Positions 32,648 through 40,265 of a DNA stretch of 40,265 nt are shown here, piece after piece (position 1 is the first letter of the stretch; each line of letters begins with the position of its first letter). The position numbers and the translations under genes were made by a program. The DNA is from Nitrospira sp. CG24B (GTDB lineage: Bacteria > Nitrospirota > Nitrospiria > Nitrospirales > Nitrospiraceae), in contig NEWS02000008.1 of NCBI GenBank assembly GCA_002869845.2, positions 111,463 through 151,727 on the forward strand, read 5' to 3'. Under the pieces are notes generated by a model. That model worked only from the letters and a program-made list of their open reading frames with translations. It made no database searches and had not been told where the DNA came from.

Positions 32648-33730
32648 TTACGAAACTCCTTCTTCGAGATGTATCTGACTGCCATCGGGGGACATCAACG
32701 TCTGCGAACGATTGCCTCGTCGGAAGGGGCGCTTCTGGTACTTTTCCACCGCTCTGTTATGTTCCACGAGTGTCGCGGAAAATTGATGCGTTCCGTCATT
32801 CTTTGAGACGAAATAGAGATACGCGGAAGGCACAGGATACAAGGCGGCACGGATCGACTGTGCCCCAGGATTGGCTATCGGCCCGGGCGGCAAACCAGCC
32901 CACCGATACGTATTGTACGGACTAGGATGGGACAAATCTTTTTTGTGAAGGTTTCCATCGAAATTCGGCAAGCCGTAGATGACGGTCGGATCGCTCTGCA
33001 GCGGAATGCGTTTCTTCAGCCGGTTATGAAACACGGACGAGATGTGTGGGCGTTCCTCTCCCGCACCGGTTTCTTTTTCGATCACCGAGGCCAAGGTCAA
33101 CACTTCATGGGCCGTTAAGTGAATGTCTTTGGCCCGCGCCTGCCATTCTTGGGTCATCACCTGAGCAAGCTGGTCGACCATGACCCGCATGACCTCTTTG
33201 GCGGTTGTCGGACGAGTCAATCGATACGTATCTGGATAGAGATACCCTTCCACCGTGTCAGCCGAGATCCCAAGCGTCTTGAGGAAAGACTTATCAGAGG
33301 CCAATCTGATGAACTCCGCACGATCCGTAATCCGGTGCTCAGCCAGCACATCGGCGATTTGATTGAATGTATAGCCCTCGGGAATCGTGACGGGATGAAG
33401 GACCACCCGGCCAAGGACCAGCTTCGAAAGGATGTCCGCGGGAGCCATGGCCGCATTGAGCTCATATTCTCCGGGATGAATTTTTCGGTCAGCGTCTTGG
33501 GCCTTCCCTAGCAGCAGAAACGCGAAACGGCTCCTGATCAGCTGCTCTCGCTCAAGCACAGTCGCAGCTTGTTGAAACGTCGCGCCTTCGGGAATGACCA
33601 CAACTTTCTGTGGAGCGCGATCCGAATCGGACAGGAGCGGCGCCTCAGCCCATCGAATCATCTGGTACCCGGCCAATCCGGCGAGTACGACGATCACGAG
33701 GACCACGATGAGGATGAGACGAAGCGTCAT
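32648..33730 (-). CDS. mltG: Endolytic murein transglycosylase MltG
   Basis: 360 residues. One N-terminal membrane helix (2-24), a LysM-like subdomain with GATFQQAATVLERE, and the catalytic domain with LTLASVIEKETGAGEERPHI, whose Glu is the catalytic residue, then SVFHNRLKKRIPLQSDPTV and PYNTYRWAGLPPGPIANPG (split here for length). MltG cuts nascent glycan strands during elongation. Its start lies 86 bases inside the ruvX gene in another frame, more than the usual few bases. Confidence 0.95.
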   Translation of the reverse strand: MTLRLILIVVLVIVVLAGLAGYQMIRWAEAPLLSDSDRAPQKVVVIPEGATFQQAATVLEREQLIRSRFAFLLLGKAQDADRKIHPGEYELNAAMAPADILSKLVLGRVVLHPVTIPEGYTFNQIADVLAEHRITDRAEFIRLASDKSFLKTLGISADTVEGYLYPDTYRLTRPTTAKEVMRVMVDQLAQVMTQEWQARAKDIHLTAHEVLTLASVIEKETGAGEERPHISSVFHNRLKKRIPLQSDPTVIYGLPNFDGNLHKKDLSHPSPYNTYRWAGLPPGPIANPGAQSIRAALYPVPSAYLYFVSKNDGTHQFSATLVEHNRAVEKYQKRPFRRGNRSQTLMSPDGSQIHLEEGVS

Positions 33731-34226
33731 AGGCTGAACTGTCTTGGAGAGACTCCCCCCACTCTTCTCTTATCTCCTCCGAAGAGGTCTGACCGTCGTG
33801 AGTCCTCGCTGGAGTGTGAGACTCAAGATAACTCTGCAGCAAAATCGCGGCGGCCACACGATCGATCACTCCTTTGCGCTTCCTGCGGCTGACATCGGCG
33901 GCAATCAAGAGGTCCTCCGCTGACCTCGTCGTCATCCGTTCGTCCCACGTCACGATCGAAACCGAAAGGGCCTCTCCTAAATGGGCGATGAACTCGTGAA
34001 CCGCTTGCACCGCCGGACCTTCTTCACCATTGAGCCGCAACGGCAGCCCAATCAAGACTTCCTTGACCTCATGTTCCTGCACCAACTGTTCGATGTGGGC
34101 GAGATCGCGAACGAGTGTCCGACGCTCAATCGTCTCCAGCGGTTGCGCCGTCCAGCCTAGTTCGTCGCTGAGCGCGACGCCGATCCGTTTGGTGCCGTAA
34201 TCGAGCGCAAGAATTCGGCTAGGCAT
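33645..34226 (-). CDS. ruvX: Holliday junction resolvase-like RuvX (YqgF)
   Basis: 193 residues from ATG 34226, four bases after the alaS stop; the upstream ATG readings lie within alaS. RILALDYGTKRIGVALSD, LIGLPLRLNGEEG and TWDERMTTRSAEDLL are the YqgF core with the RNase H-like acidic residues. Family members end near residue 137-145; this one continues with about 56 polar, Arg/His/Ser-rich residues, much of them overlapping mltG. YqgF processes the 5' end of 16S rRNA in E. coli. Confidence 0.92.
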   Translation of the reverse strand: MPSRILALDYGTKRIGVALSDELGWTAQPLETIERRTLVRDLAHIEQLVQEHEVKEVLIGLPLRLNGEEGPAVQAVHEFIAHLGEALSVSIVTWDERMTTRSAEDLLIAADVSRRKRKGVIDRVAAAILLQSYLESHTPARTHDGQTSSEEIREEWGESLQDSSAYDASSHPHRGPRDRRTRRIGRVPDDSMG

Positions 34227-34230
34227 GATT

Positions 34231-36864
34231 CTACCGCCGGAGAGTAGTTTCAACCAGGCTAAAAACCTTTTCCAACGCGGCGTCGAGCTTGGCTGGATCC
34301 TTCCCCCCGGCCTGAGCCATTTCTGGACGTCCGCCTCCGGTTCCACCCACCTCAGTGGCCATAGCCTTGATAAGCTCACCGGCTTTGATCGTCCCAATCA
34401 AGTCTTTCGTCACCACAACCAGCAACGAGACCTTGTCGTCGCCGGTCGCCGCGCCAAGTGCGATGACGCCGCTTTTCAGCTTGTCTCGGAGCTGATCCGC
34501 CAGCGCGCGCATACCGTTCCCATCCAGGCCATCCGTCCGCTGCACATGCACCGCCACCCCGGCGACTGTCCTGGCAGTCGAGGCAACCGCGGCGCCGCTG
34601 GCCATTTTCAATTTCAACTCGTCCAGTTCCCGCTCCTTGTCCTTCAGCTGTGTCATCAGCTTGCGGGTCTTGGCGACCAGCTCGGACTGCCCCGCCTTCA
34701 ACAGATCCGATAGCTCGCGAACATCGGCTTCAAGTTTCTTCATGAGGATATACGCACCGCTGCCTGTCTGCGCTTCGATCCGGCGCACACCGGCCGCTAC
34801 GCCTCCTTCTGAGACAATGCGGAAGAGTCCGATGTCACCCGTCTGTCGGCAATGGGTGCCGCCGCACAGTTCTTTACTGAACGACTCCACAGTCACCACG
34901 CGTACCTGTTCACCGTACTTGTCGCCAAAGAACGCCAGGGCGCCGTTCGCCACGGCTTCCTGAATACTCATCACCTGGGTGCGTACAGTCTCGTTCTTGC
35001 GAATTTCTTCATTCACCGTCGATTCAATGTCGTCGATGTCGCGGGACGACAGCGGTCGAAAATGAGCGAAGTCAAACCGAAGACGGTTAGGTCCGACCAG
35101 CGATCCATACTGCTTCACATGCGGCCCCAGTAAATCACGCAGAGCCGCATGGACGAGATGCGTCGCCGTATGATTGCGCGCGGCATCCAGACGCGTAGAC
35201 GCATGCACCGTCATATGCAGGCGCTCACCTTCTCGGATGCACCCCTTGCGAACCGTTCCCTTGTGCAAGATGACCGTCGGCGCCGGCCTCGTCGTCTCTT
35301 TGATATCGACCACCCCTTCAGGACCAGTCAAGGTTCCCTGATCTCCGACCTGCCCACCGCCTTCGGCATAGAAAGGCGTGAGATCCAGGGCCAGCTCGAC
35401 CGTCTCCCCTTCGACGGCTTCCTTCACCAGTTGCTCGCCTTTCAGAATCGCCCGCAAGACGCCGTCGCTTTCCAAATGCTCATAGCCGACAAATGTCGTT
35501 GCCCCGATCCGTTTGGCCAGCTCCGCGACAGCCGGCCTGGCCGTTTCCTGTTCAAATCCACCGGTCTTACGCGCGCGAGTCCGCTGCTCCTCGATTGCCG
35601 CATTAAAACCAGGTTCATCGACCGTCATGCTCTGTTCCCGGCAGGCCTCGGTGATCAAGTCCATGGGGAACCCGTAGGTGTCATAGAGTTTGAAGACGTC
35701 GTCCCCTGCCAAAACCGTTTGTCTCGCCGCCTTCGCCCGCTCGATCATATCGTTCAAAATCGGCAAACCCTGGTCGAGCGTCGCGATAAACCGCTCCTCT
35801 TCGCCTTTTGTCGCTTCGGCGATCGTGCCGGATGCCGCACGCACCTCCGAATAGGTGCCGGCCATCTGGTCCACGACCGTTGCGCTGAGTTCGTATAGAA
35901 AAGGCTCGACAATGCCGAGCAACCGCCCATGACGGGCCGCGCGGCGCAGGATCCGCCGCAACACATACCCGCGTCCTTCATTCGACGGCAGCACGCCATC
36001 CGTCATCAAAAACGTAATGGCGCGCAAATGGTCCGCAATCACGCGCATCGAACGGTCCGAGGAGTCCTGCTTGCCATACTTGGAGCCGGCTCGTCCGCCG
36101 ATCGCCGCAAGCAGCGGCGTAAAGAGATCGCTATCGTAATTGCTCGAGACACCCTGGGCCACGGCAACTAACCGCTCGAGCCCCATCCCCGTGTCGATAC
36201 TCGGTTTCGGCAGCGGGTGGAGCGTGCCAGAGGCATCACGGTTGTACTGCATGAAGACGAGATTCCAGATCTCGATCACTCGGTCGCCCTCGCCGTTCGG
36301 CCGGTCTTCGCCTGGTACGGACGGGCCCTGGTCGAAATGAATTTCCGAGCAGGGGCCGCAGGGACCTGTGTCCGCCATTTGCCAGAAGTTGTCTTGTTCG
36401 CCACACCGAACGATGCGCGACGGCGCGACGCCGATCTTCTTCCAGAGCTTCTCCGCATCGTCGTCCTCGCGAAAGATCGTCACCCACATCCGATCTTTCC
36501 GCAGCCCGACCGTCTGCGTCAGGAACTCCCATCCGAATCGGATCGCATCATCTTTGAAGTAATCACCGAACGAAAAGTTACCGAGCATCTCGAAGAACGT
36601 ATGGTGCCGCCTGGTGTATCCCACGTTTTCAAGATCGTTGTGTTTGCCGCCGGCGCGAAGGCACTTTTGCACAGACACAGCTCGTGTATAGGGACGAGGT
36701 TCCTCTCCGAGGAAGACCCGTTTGAATTGATTCATCCCGGCGTTGGTAAAAAGCAGCGTCGGGTCCGCTTGGGGAATCAAGGCCGAGCTGGGCACCGCCT
36801 GATGGCCGTGCTGTTCGAAATACCGGATAAACGATTGCCGAAGTTCCTGCGCACTCTGAGTCAT
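34231..36864 (-). CDS. alaS: Alanine--tRNA ligase
   Basis: 877 residues from ATG 36864; an in-frame ATG at 36873 overlaps the recX stop, but GAAGGA is better spaced for 36864. The N-terminal catalytic part has TNAGMNQFKRVFLGEE and the class II motifs; the editing domain has HTATHLVHAALRDLLG and the zinc site ELCGGTHCRQTGDIG; the C-Ala part ends EVGGTGGGRPEMAQAGG. Complete and of normal length. Co-transcribed with recA-recX, an order seen in many bacteria. Confidence 0.97.
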   Translation of the reverse strand: MTQSAQELRQSFIRYFEQHGHQAVPSSALIPQADPTLLFTNAGMNQFKRVFLGEEPRPYTRAVSVQKCLRAGGKHNDLENVGYTRRHHTFFEMLGNFSFGDYFKDDAIRFGWEFLTQTVGLRKDRMWVTIFREDDDAEKLWKKIGVAPSRIVRCGEQDNFWQMADTGPCGPCSEIHFDQGPSVPGEDRPNGEGDRVIEIWNLVFMQYNRDASGTLHPLPKPSIDTGMGLERLVAVAQGVSSNYDSDLFTPLLAAIGGRAGSKYGKQDSSDRSMRVIADHLRAITFLMTDGVLPSNEGRGYVLRRILRRAARHGRLLGIVEPFLYELSATVVDQMAGTYSEVRAASGTIAEATKGEEERFIATLDQGLPILNDMIERAKAARQTVLAGDDVFKLYDTYGFPMDLITEACREQSMTVDEPGFNAAIEEQRTRARKTGGFEQETARPAVAELAKRIGATTFVGYEHLESDGVLRAILKGEQLVKEAVEGETVELALDLTPFYAEGGGQVGDQGTLTGPEGVVDIKETTRPAPTVILHKGTVRKGCIREGERLHMTVHASTRLDAARNHTATHLVHAALRDLLGPHVKQYGSLVGPNRLRFDFAHFRPLSSRDIDDIESTVNEEIRKNETVRTQVMSIQEAVANGALAFFGDKYGEQVRVVTVESFSKELCGGTHCRQTGDIGLFRIVSEGGVAAGVRRIEAQTGSGAYILMKKLEADVRELSDLLKAGQSELVAKTRKLMTQLKDKERELDELKLKMASGAAVASTARTVAGVAVHVQRTDGLDGNGMRALADQLRDKLKSGVIALGAATGDDKVSLLVVVTKDLIGTIKAGELIKAMATEVGGTGGGRPEMAQAGGKDPAKLDAALEKVFSLVETTLRR

Positions 36865-36869
36865 GAGTC

Positions 36870-37355
36870 TCATCCTTCATCGCTACCGTGAGCGACTATC
36901 ACAATACGATCAATCGTCTCTTCGTCGAAACCCCGCTGACGTAGGAGACGCACCGATTGCGCCGGGGTCAACCGATTGCCATGGCGCTGCCTGGCGTTCA
37001 GCGCTCGACGAGCCATTCGTTCTTCCCCGACCTCGTGGAACACGTCGGCAATCACCCGATCCGCCACCGTTTCGGTAATTCCCTTGGCCTGTAACTCCGC
37101 CTTGATCCGCGCTGGTCCCATCGGCCGAGTGACCAGCCTCCGTTCCACCCATCGCTGAGCATAGGTCTGATCGTTGAGATAGCGGAGATCGGACAATCGA
37201 CGAATCGTGTACCGAATCTGAGGTGGCAGGGCTCCTTTGGATCTGAGAAATTGTTCGACGTGCGCCACGGTACGATCGCAACGGGCGAGAAACCGAATCG
37301 CGAGTGGCATCCATCCATCTACCGAGGATCGCCCGCGCTGATCAAGCTTGGCCAC
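36870..37355 (-). CDS. recX: Regulatory protein RecX
   Basis: 161 residues with GTG start at 37355, ten bases after recA. Three-helix repeats typical of RecX are visible: DRTVAHVEQFLRSKG, RYLNDQTYAQRWVERRL, RPMGPARIKAELQAKGI and RLLRQRGFDEETIDRIV. RecX binds RecA filaments and limits their activity. Its stop overlaps the first ATG of alaS. Confidence 0.9.
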   Translation of the reverse strand: MAKLDQRGRSSVDGWMPLAIRFLARCDRTVAHVEQFLRSKGALPPQIRYTIRRLSDLRYLNDQTYAQRWVERRLVTRPMGPARIKAELQAKGITETVADRVIADVFHEVGEERMARRALNARQRHGNRLTPAQSVRLLRQRGFDEETIDRIVIVAHGSDEG

Positions 37356-37365
37356 TCGCGTACCG

Positions 37366-38448
37366 CTACCGATGGGCCCGTTTGTCCTCGCTGCGGGCCG
37401 CAGGCTTCTCTTCTTTAGCCTCAGCTTTAGTCTCAGATTTTTTCTCGCCCCGAACCGGGACGCCGGCCGCTTCTCGGAGTTTCATTTCGACCTCATGTGC
37501 CGCCGAAACATTGTTCTTGAGAAAGTCTCGGGCGGCATCACGACCCTGGCCGACTCGCTCTCCCTTGTAGGAATACCAGGCACCCGATTTCTCGATGATC
37601 TTCTTGTCGACGCCCATATCCACCAATTCGCCGGTTTTGGAAATACCCTCGGCGAACATGATATCGAACTCGGCCTGGCGAAACGGCGGCGCCATCTTGT
37701 TTTTCACCACCTTCACACGAACGCGGCTGCCCATGACCTCCTGGCCTTCTTTGATGGATTCGATTCGGCGAATATCCAAGCGAACGGACGAATAGAACTT
37801 GAGCGCGTTGCCGCCGGTCGTGGTCTCTGGATTCCCGAACATGACGCCTAGCTTCATGCGAATTTGGTTGATGAAGATCACCGTCGTCAGCGACTTCGCA
37901 ATCGCCGCGGTGAGCTTTCGTAAGGCCTGAGACATGAGCCTGGCCTGAAGCCCCATGTGGGCATCGCCCATTTCGCCTTCAATTTCCGCGCGAGGCGTCA
38001 ACGCCGCGACTGAATCGACCACGATCAAATCAATAGCACCGCTTCGCACCAAGGTTTCGGCAATCTCCAACGCCTGCTCCCCGGTGTCCGGTTGTGAGAC
38101 TAGCAGATCGTCCGCCTGGACGCCGAGCTTCTTGGCATAGGTCAGGTCCAGGGCATGTTCGGCATCGATGAACGCGGCCACCCCTCCTGTCTTCTGCACC
38201 TCGGCGATACAATGCAGCGTCATCGTCGTCTTGCCGGACGCCTCCGGGCCAAAGATCTCAATCACCCGTCCTCGCGGAAGCCCACCGACCCCGAGGGCGA
38301 TGTCGAGTCCGAGCGAGCCGGTGGAAATCGCCGGCACGTCGACTTTCTCCTCGGCCCCCAGCTTCATGATAGCGCCCTTCCCATACTGTTTCTCAATCTG
38401 GGACAGGGCTAAGTCAAGCGCGCGCTTCTTGTCGTCTTTTTCAGACAT
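37366..38448 (-). CDS. recA: Recombinase RecA
   Basis: 360 residues. AGGAGA eight bases before the ATG. Walker [20 protein letters not shown]alker B, MSQALRKL and the DNA-binding loop 2 [20 protein letters not shown] are all intact; the tail is acidic and Lys-rich ([14 protein letters not shown]). It forms filaments on single-stranded DNA for recombination and the SOS response. First gene of the recA-recX-alaS-ruvX-mltG-deoC run. Confidence 0.98.
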   Translation of the reverse strand: MSEKDDKKRALDLALSQIEKQYGKGAIMKLGAEEKVDVPAISTGSLGLDIALGVGGLPRGRVIEIFGPEASGKTTMTLHCIAEVQKTGGVAAFIDAEHALDLTYAKKLGVQADDLLVSQPDTGEQALEIAETLVRSGAIDLIVVDSVAALTPRAEIEGEMGDAHMGLQARLMSQALRKLTAAIAKSLTTVIFINQIRMKLGVMFGNPETTTGGNALKFYSSVRLDIRRIESIKEGQEVMGSRVRVKVVKNKMAPPFRQAEFDIMFAEGISKTGELVDMGVDKKIIEKSGAWYSYKGERVGQGRDAARDFLKNNVSAAHEVEMKLREAAGVPVRGEKKSETKAEAKEEKPAARSEDKRAHR

Positions 38449-38486
38449 GCGAATCTCCTACAAGATGAGAGGAAAGAATCCGGCCA

Positions 38487-38492
38487 ATTATA
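38487..38492 (-). promoter_or_regulatory. -10 element of the recA promoter
   Basis: TATAAT on the minus strand, about 39 bases before the recA ATG; the -35 (TAGGTT) is weak. A perfect 11-base inverted repeat CGCACTGTGCG at 38543-38553 lies about 50 bases further upstream. No familiar SOS box was found. Confidence 0.5.
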
Positions 38493-38651
38493 CCCAAGCC
38501 AGGTGGTAAAACCTAGCCTCATCTCATCGCAAAGAAGTGATACGCACTGTGCGAAGCAGGCCAAGCCGATGCGCAAGAAAGGCAAAATAAATAGCGGGAA
38601 ACCGCCTGAGGTGATTCATTTATAGGGAGTCGTAATCCTACAGGACGTCTC

Positions 38652-38993
38652 ATGCAGGGTGAGAATCAAACAGACAAAAGAGAATTGCGAACCTCTCCTC
38701 GTATTCCATTAGACTGCCGCCTCTTCTTTTCAGCTAACGAACTGGCAGAGGCTGATGCGACACTTCTCGATCTGTCCAGTACGGGCTGTGCGGCTGAATC
38801 TGAGACCACCGTCCGGATCGACATGAATCTCGACCTGTGGATCTTCTCCCCAAACTATAACTGGCGCATGCACATTAACCATGCTGTCGTTCGGTGGGTC
38901 CGAGGACAGGTGTTCGGCGTGGAGTTTCTGAATCTGCGGCCGGTCCAGCGGAAGCGACTGCGCCAGCTGGTCGAGAAGTTCAGAGTGCAATAA
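38652..38993 (+). CDS. PilZ domain protein
   Basis: 113 residues; AGGA lies seven bases before the ATG. KRELRTSPRIPLDCRLFFSA carries the RxxxR motif of PilZ, and DLSSTGCAAESE the D/NxSxxG motif, both needed to bind c-di-GMP; the rest is a six-strand barrel ending VEFLNLRPVQRKRLRQLVEK. A single-domain c-di-GMP effector, perhaps acting on surface behaviour. It diverges from recA across 203 bases. Confidence 0.87.
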   Translation: MQGENQTDKRELRTSPRIPLDCRLFFSANELAEADATLLDLSSTGCAAESETTVRIDMNLDLWIFSPNYNWRMHINHAVVRWVRGQVFGVEFLNLRPVQRKRLRQLVEKFRVQ

Positions 38994-39001
38994 CCTCTAT
39001 A

Positions 39002-39232
39002 CAGGATGCTCAAAAAGTCCGCCAGCGGCGTTCTCGCATCGCTCAGAGACTCAACGTGGAGAAGGCGAATGCAAGGAACCTATCCGCTCGCATGAGATCG
39101 AAGCGAGTGGTTCAAGCGAAGCTTGATATGTACCTCCTCGCCTCTTCGCTCGCTGCGGCCTTGCCCGTGGAACAGTGCGTCTTGGCACACCGGGGCTGGG
39201 CGGGTTAGATGTAGACATTTTTGAGCATCCTG
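39002..39232. mobile_element. 231-bp MITE-like element with 15-bp perfect terminal inverted repeats
   Basis: CAGGATGCTCAAAAA at 39002-39016 is the exact inverse of 39218-39232. The interior (GTCCGCCAGCGGCGTTCTCG and onward) has no gene. I recall very similar sequences repeated in Nitrospira genomes, but this was not checked. It could also fold as a long stem that ends transcription of the PilZ gene on one side. Confidence 0.6.
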
Positions 39233-39336
39233 AAGTTCTTCCTGCATCAACATCGTACGAACAATTCCGGCCATGTTGTTGCCAGTCCAACAACCCGTTG
39301 TGAAGTGTTTGGCCGATATGGCCCTGGCACGCGGCA
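39233..39336. other. Gap before the RelE toxin, no gene seen
   Basis: With the element above, this completes a 343-base gap. A minus-strand frame with NNMAGIVRTMLMQEELQ extends into the element and is likely a relic. Confidence 0.35.
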
Positions 39337-39636
39337 TCAGCTGTAGGTGTGCTCGTCTCGCTTGGCGAGTTTCAGAAGAATGACCTTCCGGCGTGAGTCA
39401 TCCACATCGTACAGCAGGCGATAGGGACCGATGCGAAGGCGATATTGTGCGGTGAATTGTGACACGATAAGTTGGCCAGCGAGTTGTTTTGTCCGTTTCC
39501 CCTCGGGCCTCGGATTGGTAGTGAGCGAGCGAATGGCGGCGACGATGGATGCCCGGTAATCGGTGGGGATCTTCTCCAGTGTCTTCTGAAAGGAGCGCTC
39601 AATCCGTTCGCTAGGAAACACGACTTCGTAGGGCAA
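39337..39636 (-). CDS. RelE/ParE-type toxin
   Basis: 99 residues starting with TTG at 39636, immediately after the antitoxin stop. PYEVVFPSERIERSFQKTL, PRPEGKRTKQLAGQL and YRLRIGPYRLLYDVDDSRRK followed by VILLKLAKRDEHTYS are the RelE-fold pattern. RelE toxins cut mRNA in the ribosome; ParE relatives poison gyrase. The KLAKRDEHTY ending favours RelE. Pair partner of the preceding antitoxin. Confidence 0.88.
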   Translation of the reverse strand: MPYEVVFPSERIERSFQKTLEKIPTDYRASIVAAIRSLTTNPRPEGKRTKQLAGQLIVSQFTAQYRLRIGPYRLLYDVDDSRRKVILLKLAKRDEHTYS

Positions 39637-39921
39637 CTACAGCCCCATCTTCTTGAAGAGGCGTTCCGCAGGAACGGCTTTCCCCTGTGCATATTCTGTG
39701 CGGGCTCGCTTGATCTCCCCCAGTAATTTCTTATCTTTCAACTCATCGAGGGCCTCGACCAAATCCAGCATGTCCTCGTAGGGCACGAGGAAGGACACCG
39801 GTTTGCCGTGGGAAAGGACCATGGAAGGAGACTTCGAATGAATCAGTTTCGAGAGCTGTGCTTGCGCCTCTCGCACATTAACCGGCCTGGCGTTCCGAAG
39901 CAGGGATGACGAACTCACCAT
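39637..39921 (-). CDS. Phd/YefM-like antitoxin
   Basis: 94 residues with AAGAGG eight bases before ATG 39921. NVREAQAQLSKLIHSKSPS and VLSHGKPVSFLVPYEDMLDL are the Phd/YefM DNA-binding half; the acidic C-terminal helix (KDKKLLGEIKRARTEYAQ) would hold the toxin. The near-palindrome TTGTATAGACAA at 39944-39955 may be its operator. Confidence 0.83.
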   Translation of the reverse strand: MVSSSSLLRNARPVNVREAQAQLSKLIHSKSPSMVLSHGKPVSFLVPYEDMLDLVEALDELKDKKLLGEIKRARTEYAQGKAVPAERLFKKMGL

Positions 39922-40265
39922 CGCACCTCTTGCTGTATTGCAGTTGTATAGACAATAGCAGGTTCACCATGGTCTCGCAAGGGCATGATTAGGATATAGC
40001 GGGCGAGCTCAGAACCGTTTTGTGGCGCGTGGCGGCTCTTTACGTCCTGGCCGCATGCGCTCAAGAAGTAAATGGGTCGAAGAAATACCTGGGGCGGGGT
40101 CTTTGTATGACCGCTGGACACCCGAGACCAATGCGGATTCAATTACCATTGGGCTCAGAGTGTAATTTCTGAGCGCGGTTCGTGAACAATGGCCCATGCT
40201 GTTGTCTCAATGAATCGTGACGACGGGACCATGTCTCATAGGTTCCTGTGCCAACCAGCAAACCC
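39922..40265. other. Right-end region, no credible gene
   Basis: Contains the toxin-antitoxin promoter region and two overlapping minus-strand frames (39915-40142, 40009-40197) without ribosome sites, codon bias or recognisable motifs. Confidence 0.4.

Noticed and set aside
35149..35898. 249-residue open frame on the plus strand inside alaS
   Set aside because: Antisense to a fully conserved alaS; Arg/His-rich, no ribosome site, no known fold.
1..40265. CRISPR arrays, tRNA, rRNA or riboswitches
   Set aside because: No regular direct repeats with spacers, no cloverleaf or rRNA-like sequence and no familiar riboswitch core were seen by eye.

Overview
The window looks like chromosomal DNA of a Nitrospira-type bacterium (phylum Nitrospirota). 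This is an inference from the style of the proteins, the moderately high GC and several small proteins and repeats that I associate with that genus; no rRNA, tRNA or nitrification marker is present to prove it. It is a Gram-negative cell: there is a porin ending in Phe, several lipoproteins, TonB-ExbBD and MltG.

Layout. (1) 1-10210 is an iron and flavin locus. A minus-strand operon (small Com-like zinc finger, OprP-type porin, lipoprotein, FMN-binding protein running off the left edge) diverges from a plus-strand ApbE flavin transferase, and a Fur-box-like site overlaps the operon's -10. TonB-ExbD-ExbB and a ferric-iron ABC transporter (FbpC-FbpB-FbpA order on the plus map) follow, with a second Fur-box-like site at the fbpA promoter, then fur itself. 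ApbE and an FMN-binding protein under a putative Fur site suggest iron-controlled periplasmic electron transfer. (2) 10367-16541 holds an orphan Panacea-like protein, an M32 carboxypeptidase, an O-methyltransferase, a LemA gene whose 3' end is broken, its GIDE-domain partner, CreA and a lipoprotein. (3) 16542-21552 is a plastic zone: REP-like repeats, a RAYT transposase, a 57-residue zinc-ribbon protein, a rhodanese gene and its decayed copy, and fragments of ISL3 and IS3 transposases. (4) 21791-24528 carries YajD, VF530 and YaeQ family genes, a small unknown and a PIN-type toxin-antitoxin pair with a clear palindromic operator. (5) 24846-29814 carries a YCF48 propeller coupled to a five-repeat TIG protein, then a translationally coupled trio (DUF3391-like, HDOD, pseudo-receiver/GGDDF). 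(6) 30073-38448 is a housekeeping run on the minus strand: recA, recX, alaS, ruvX, mltG, deoC, deoB, ridA. (7) 38652-40265 has a PilZ protein, a 231-bp element with perfect 15-bp terminal inverted repeats, and a RelE-type toxin-antitoxin pair.

Most likely to be new as a system: the Fur-controlled porin/lipoprotein/FMN-binding/ApbE group next to TonB and FbpABC. Also worth attention are the REP/RAYT/zinc-ribbon patch and the secreted TIG protein with three paired-cysteine motifs. I saw no CRISPR array, prophage, tRNA, rRNA or recognisable riboswitch.
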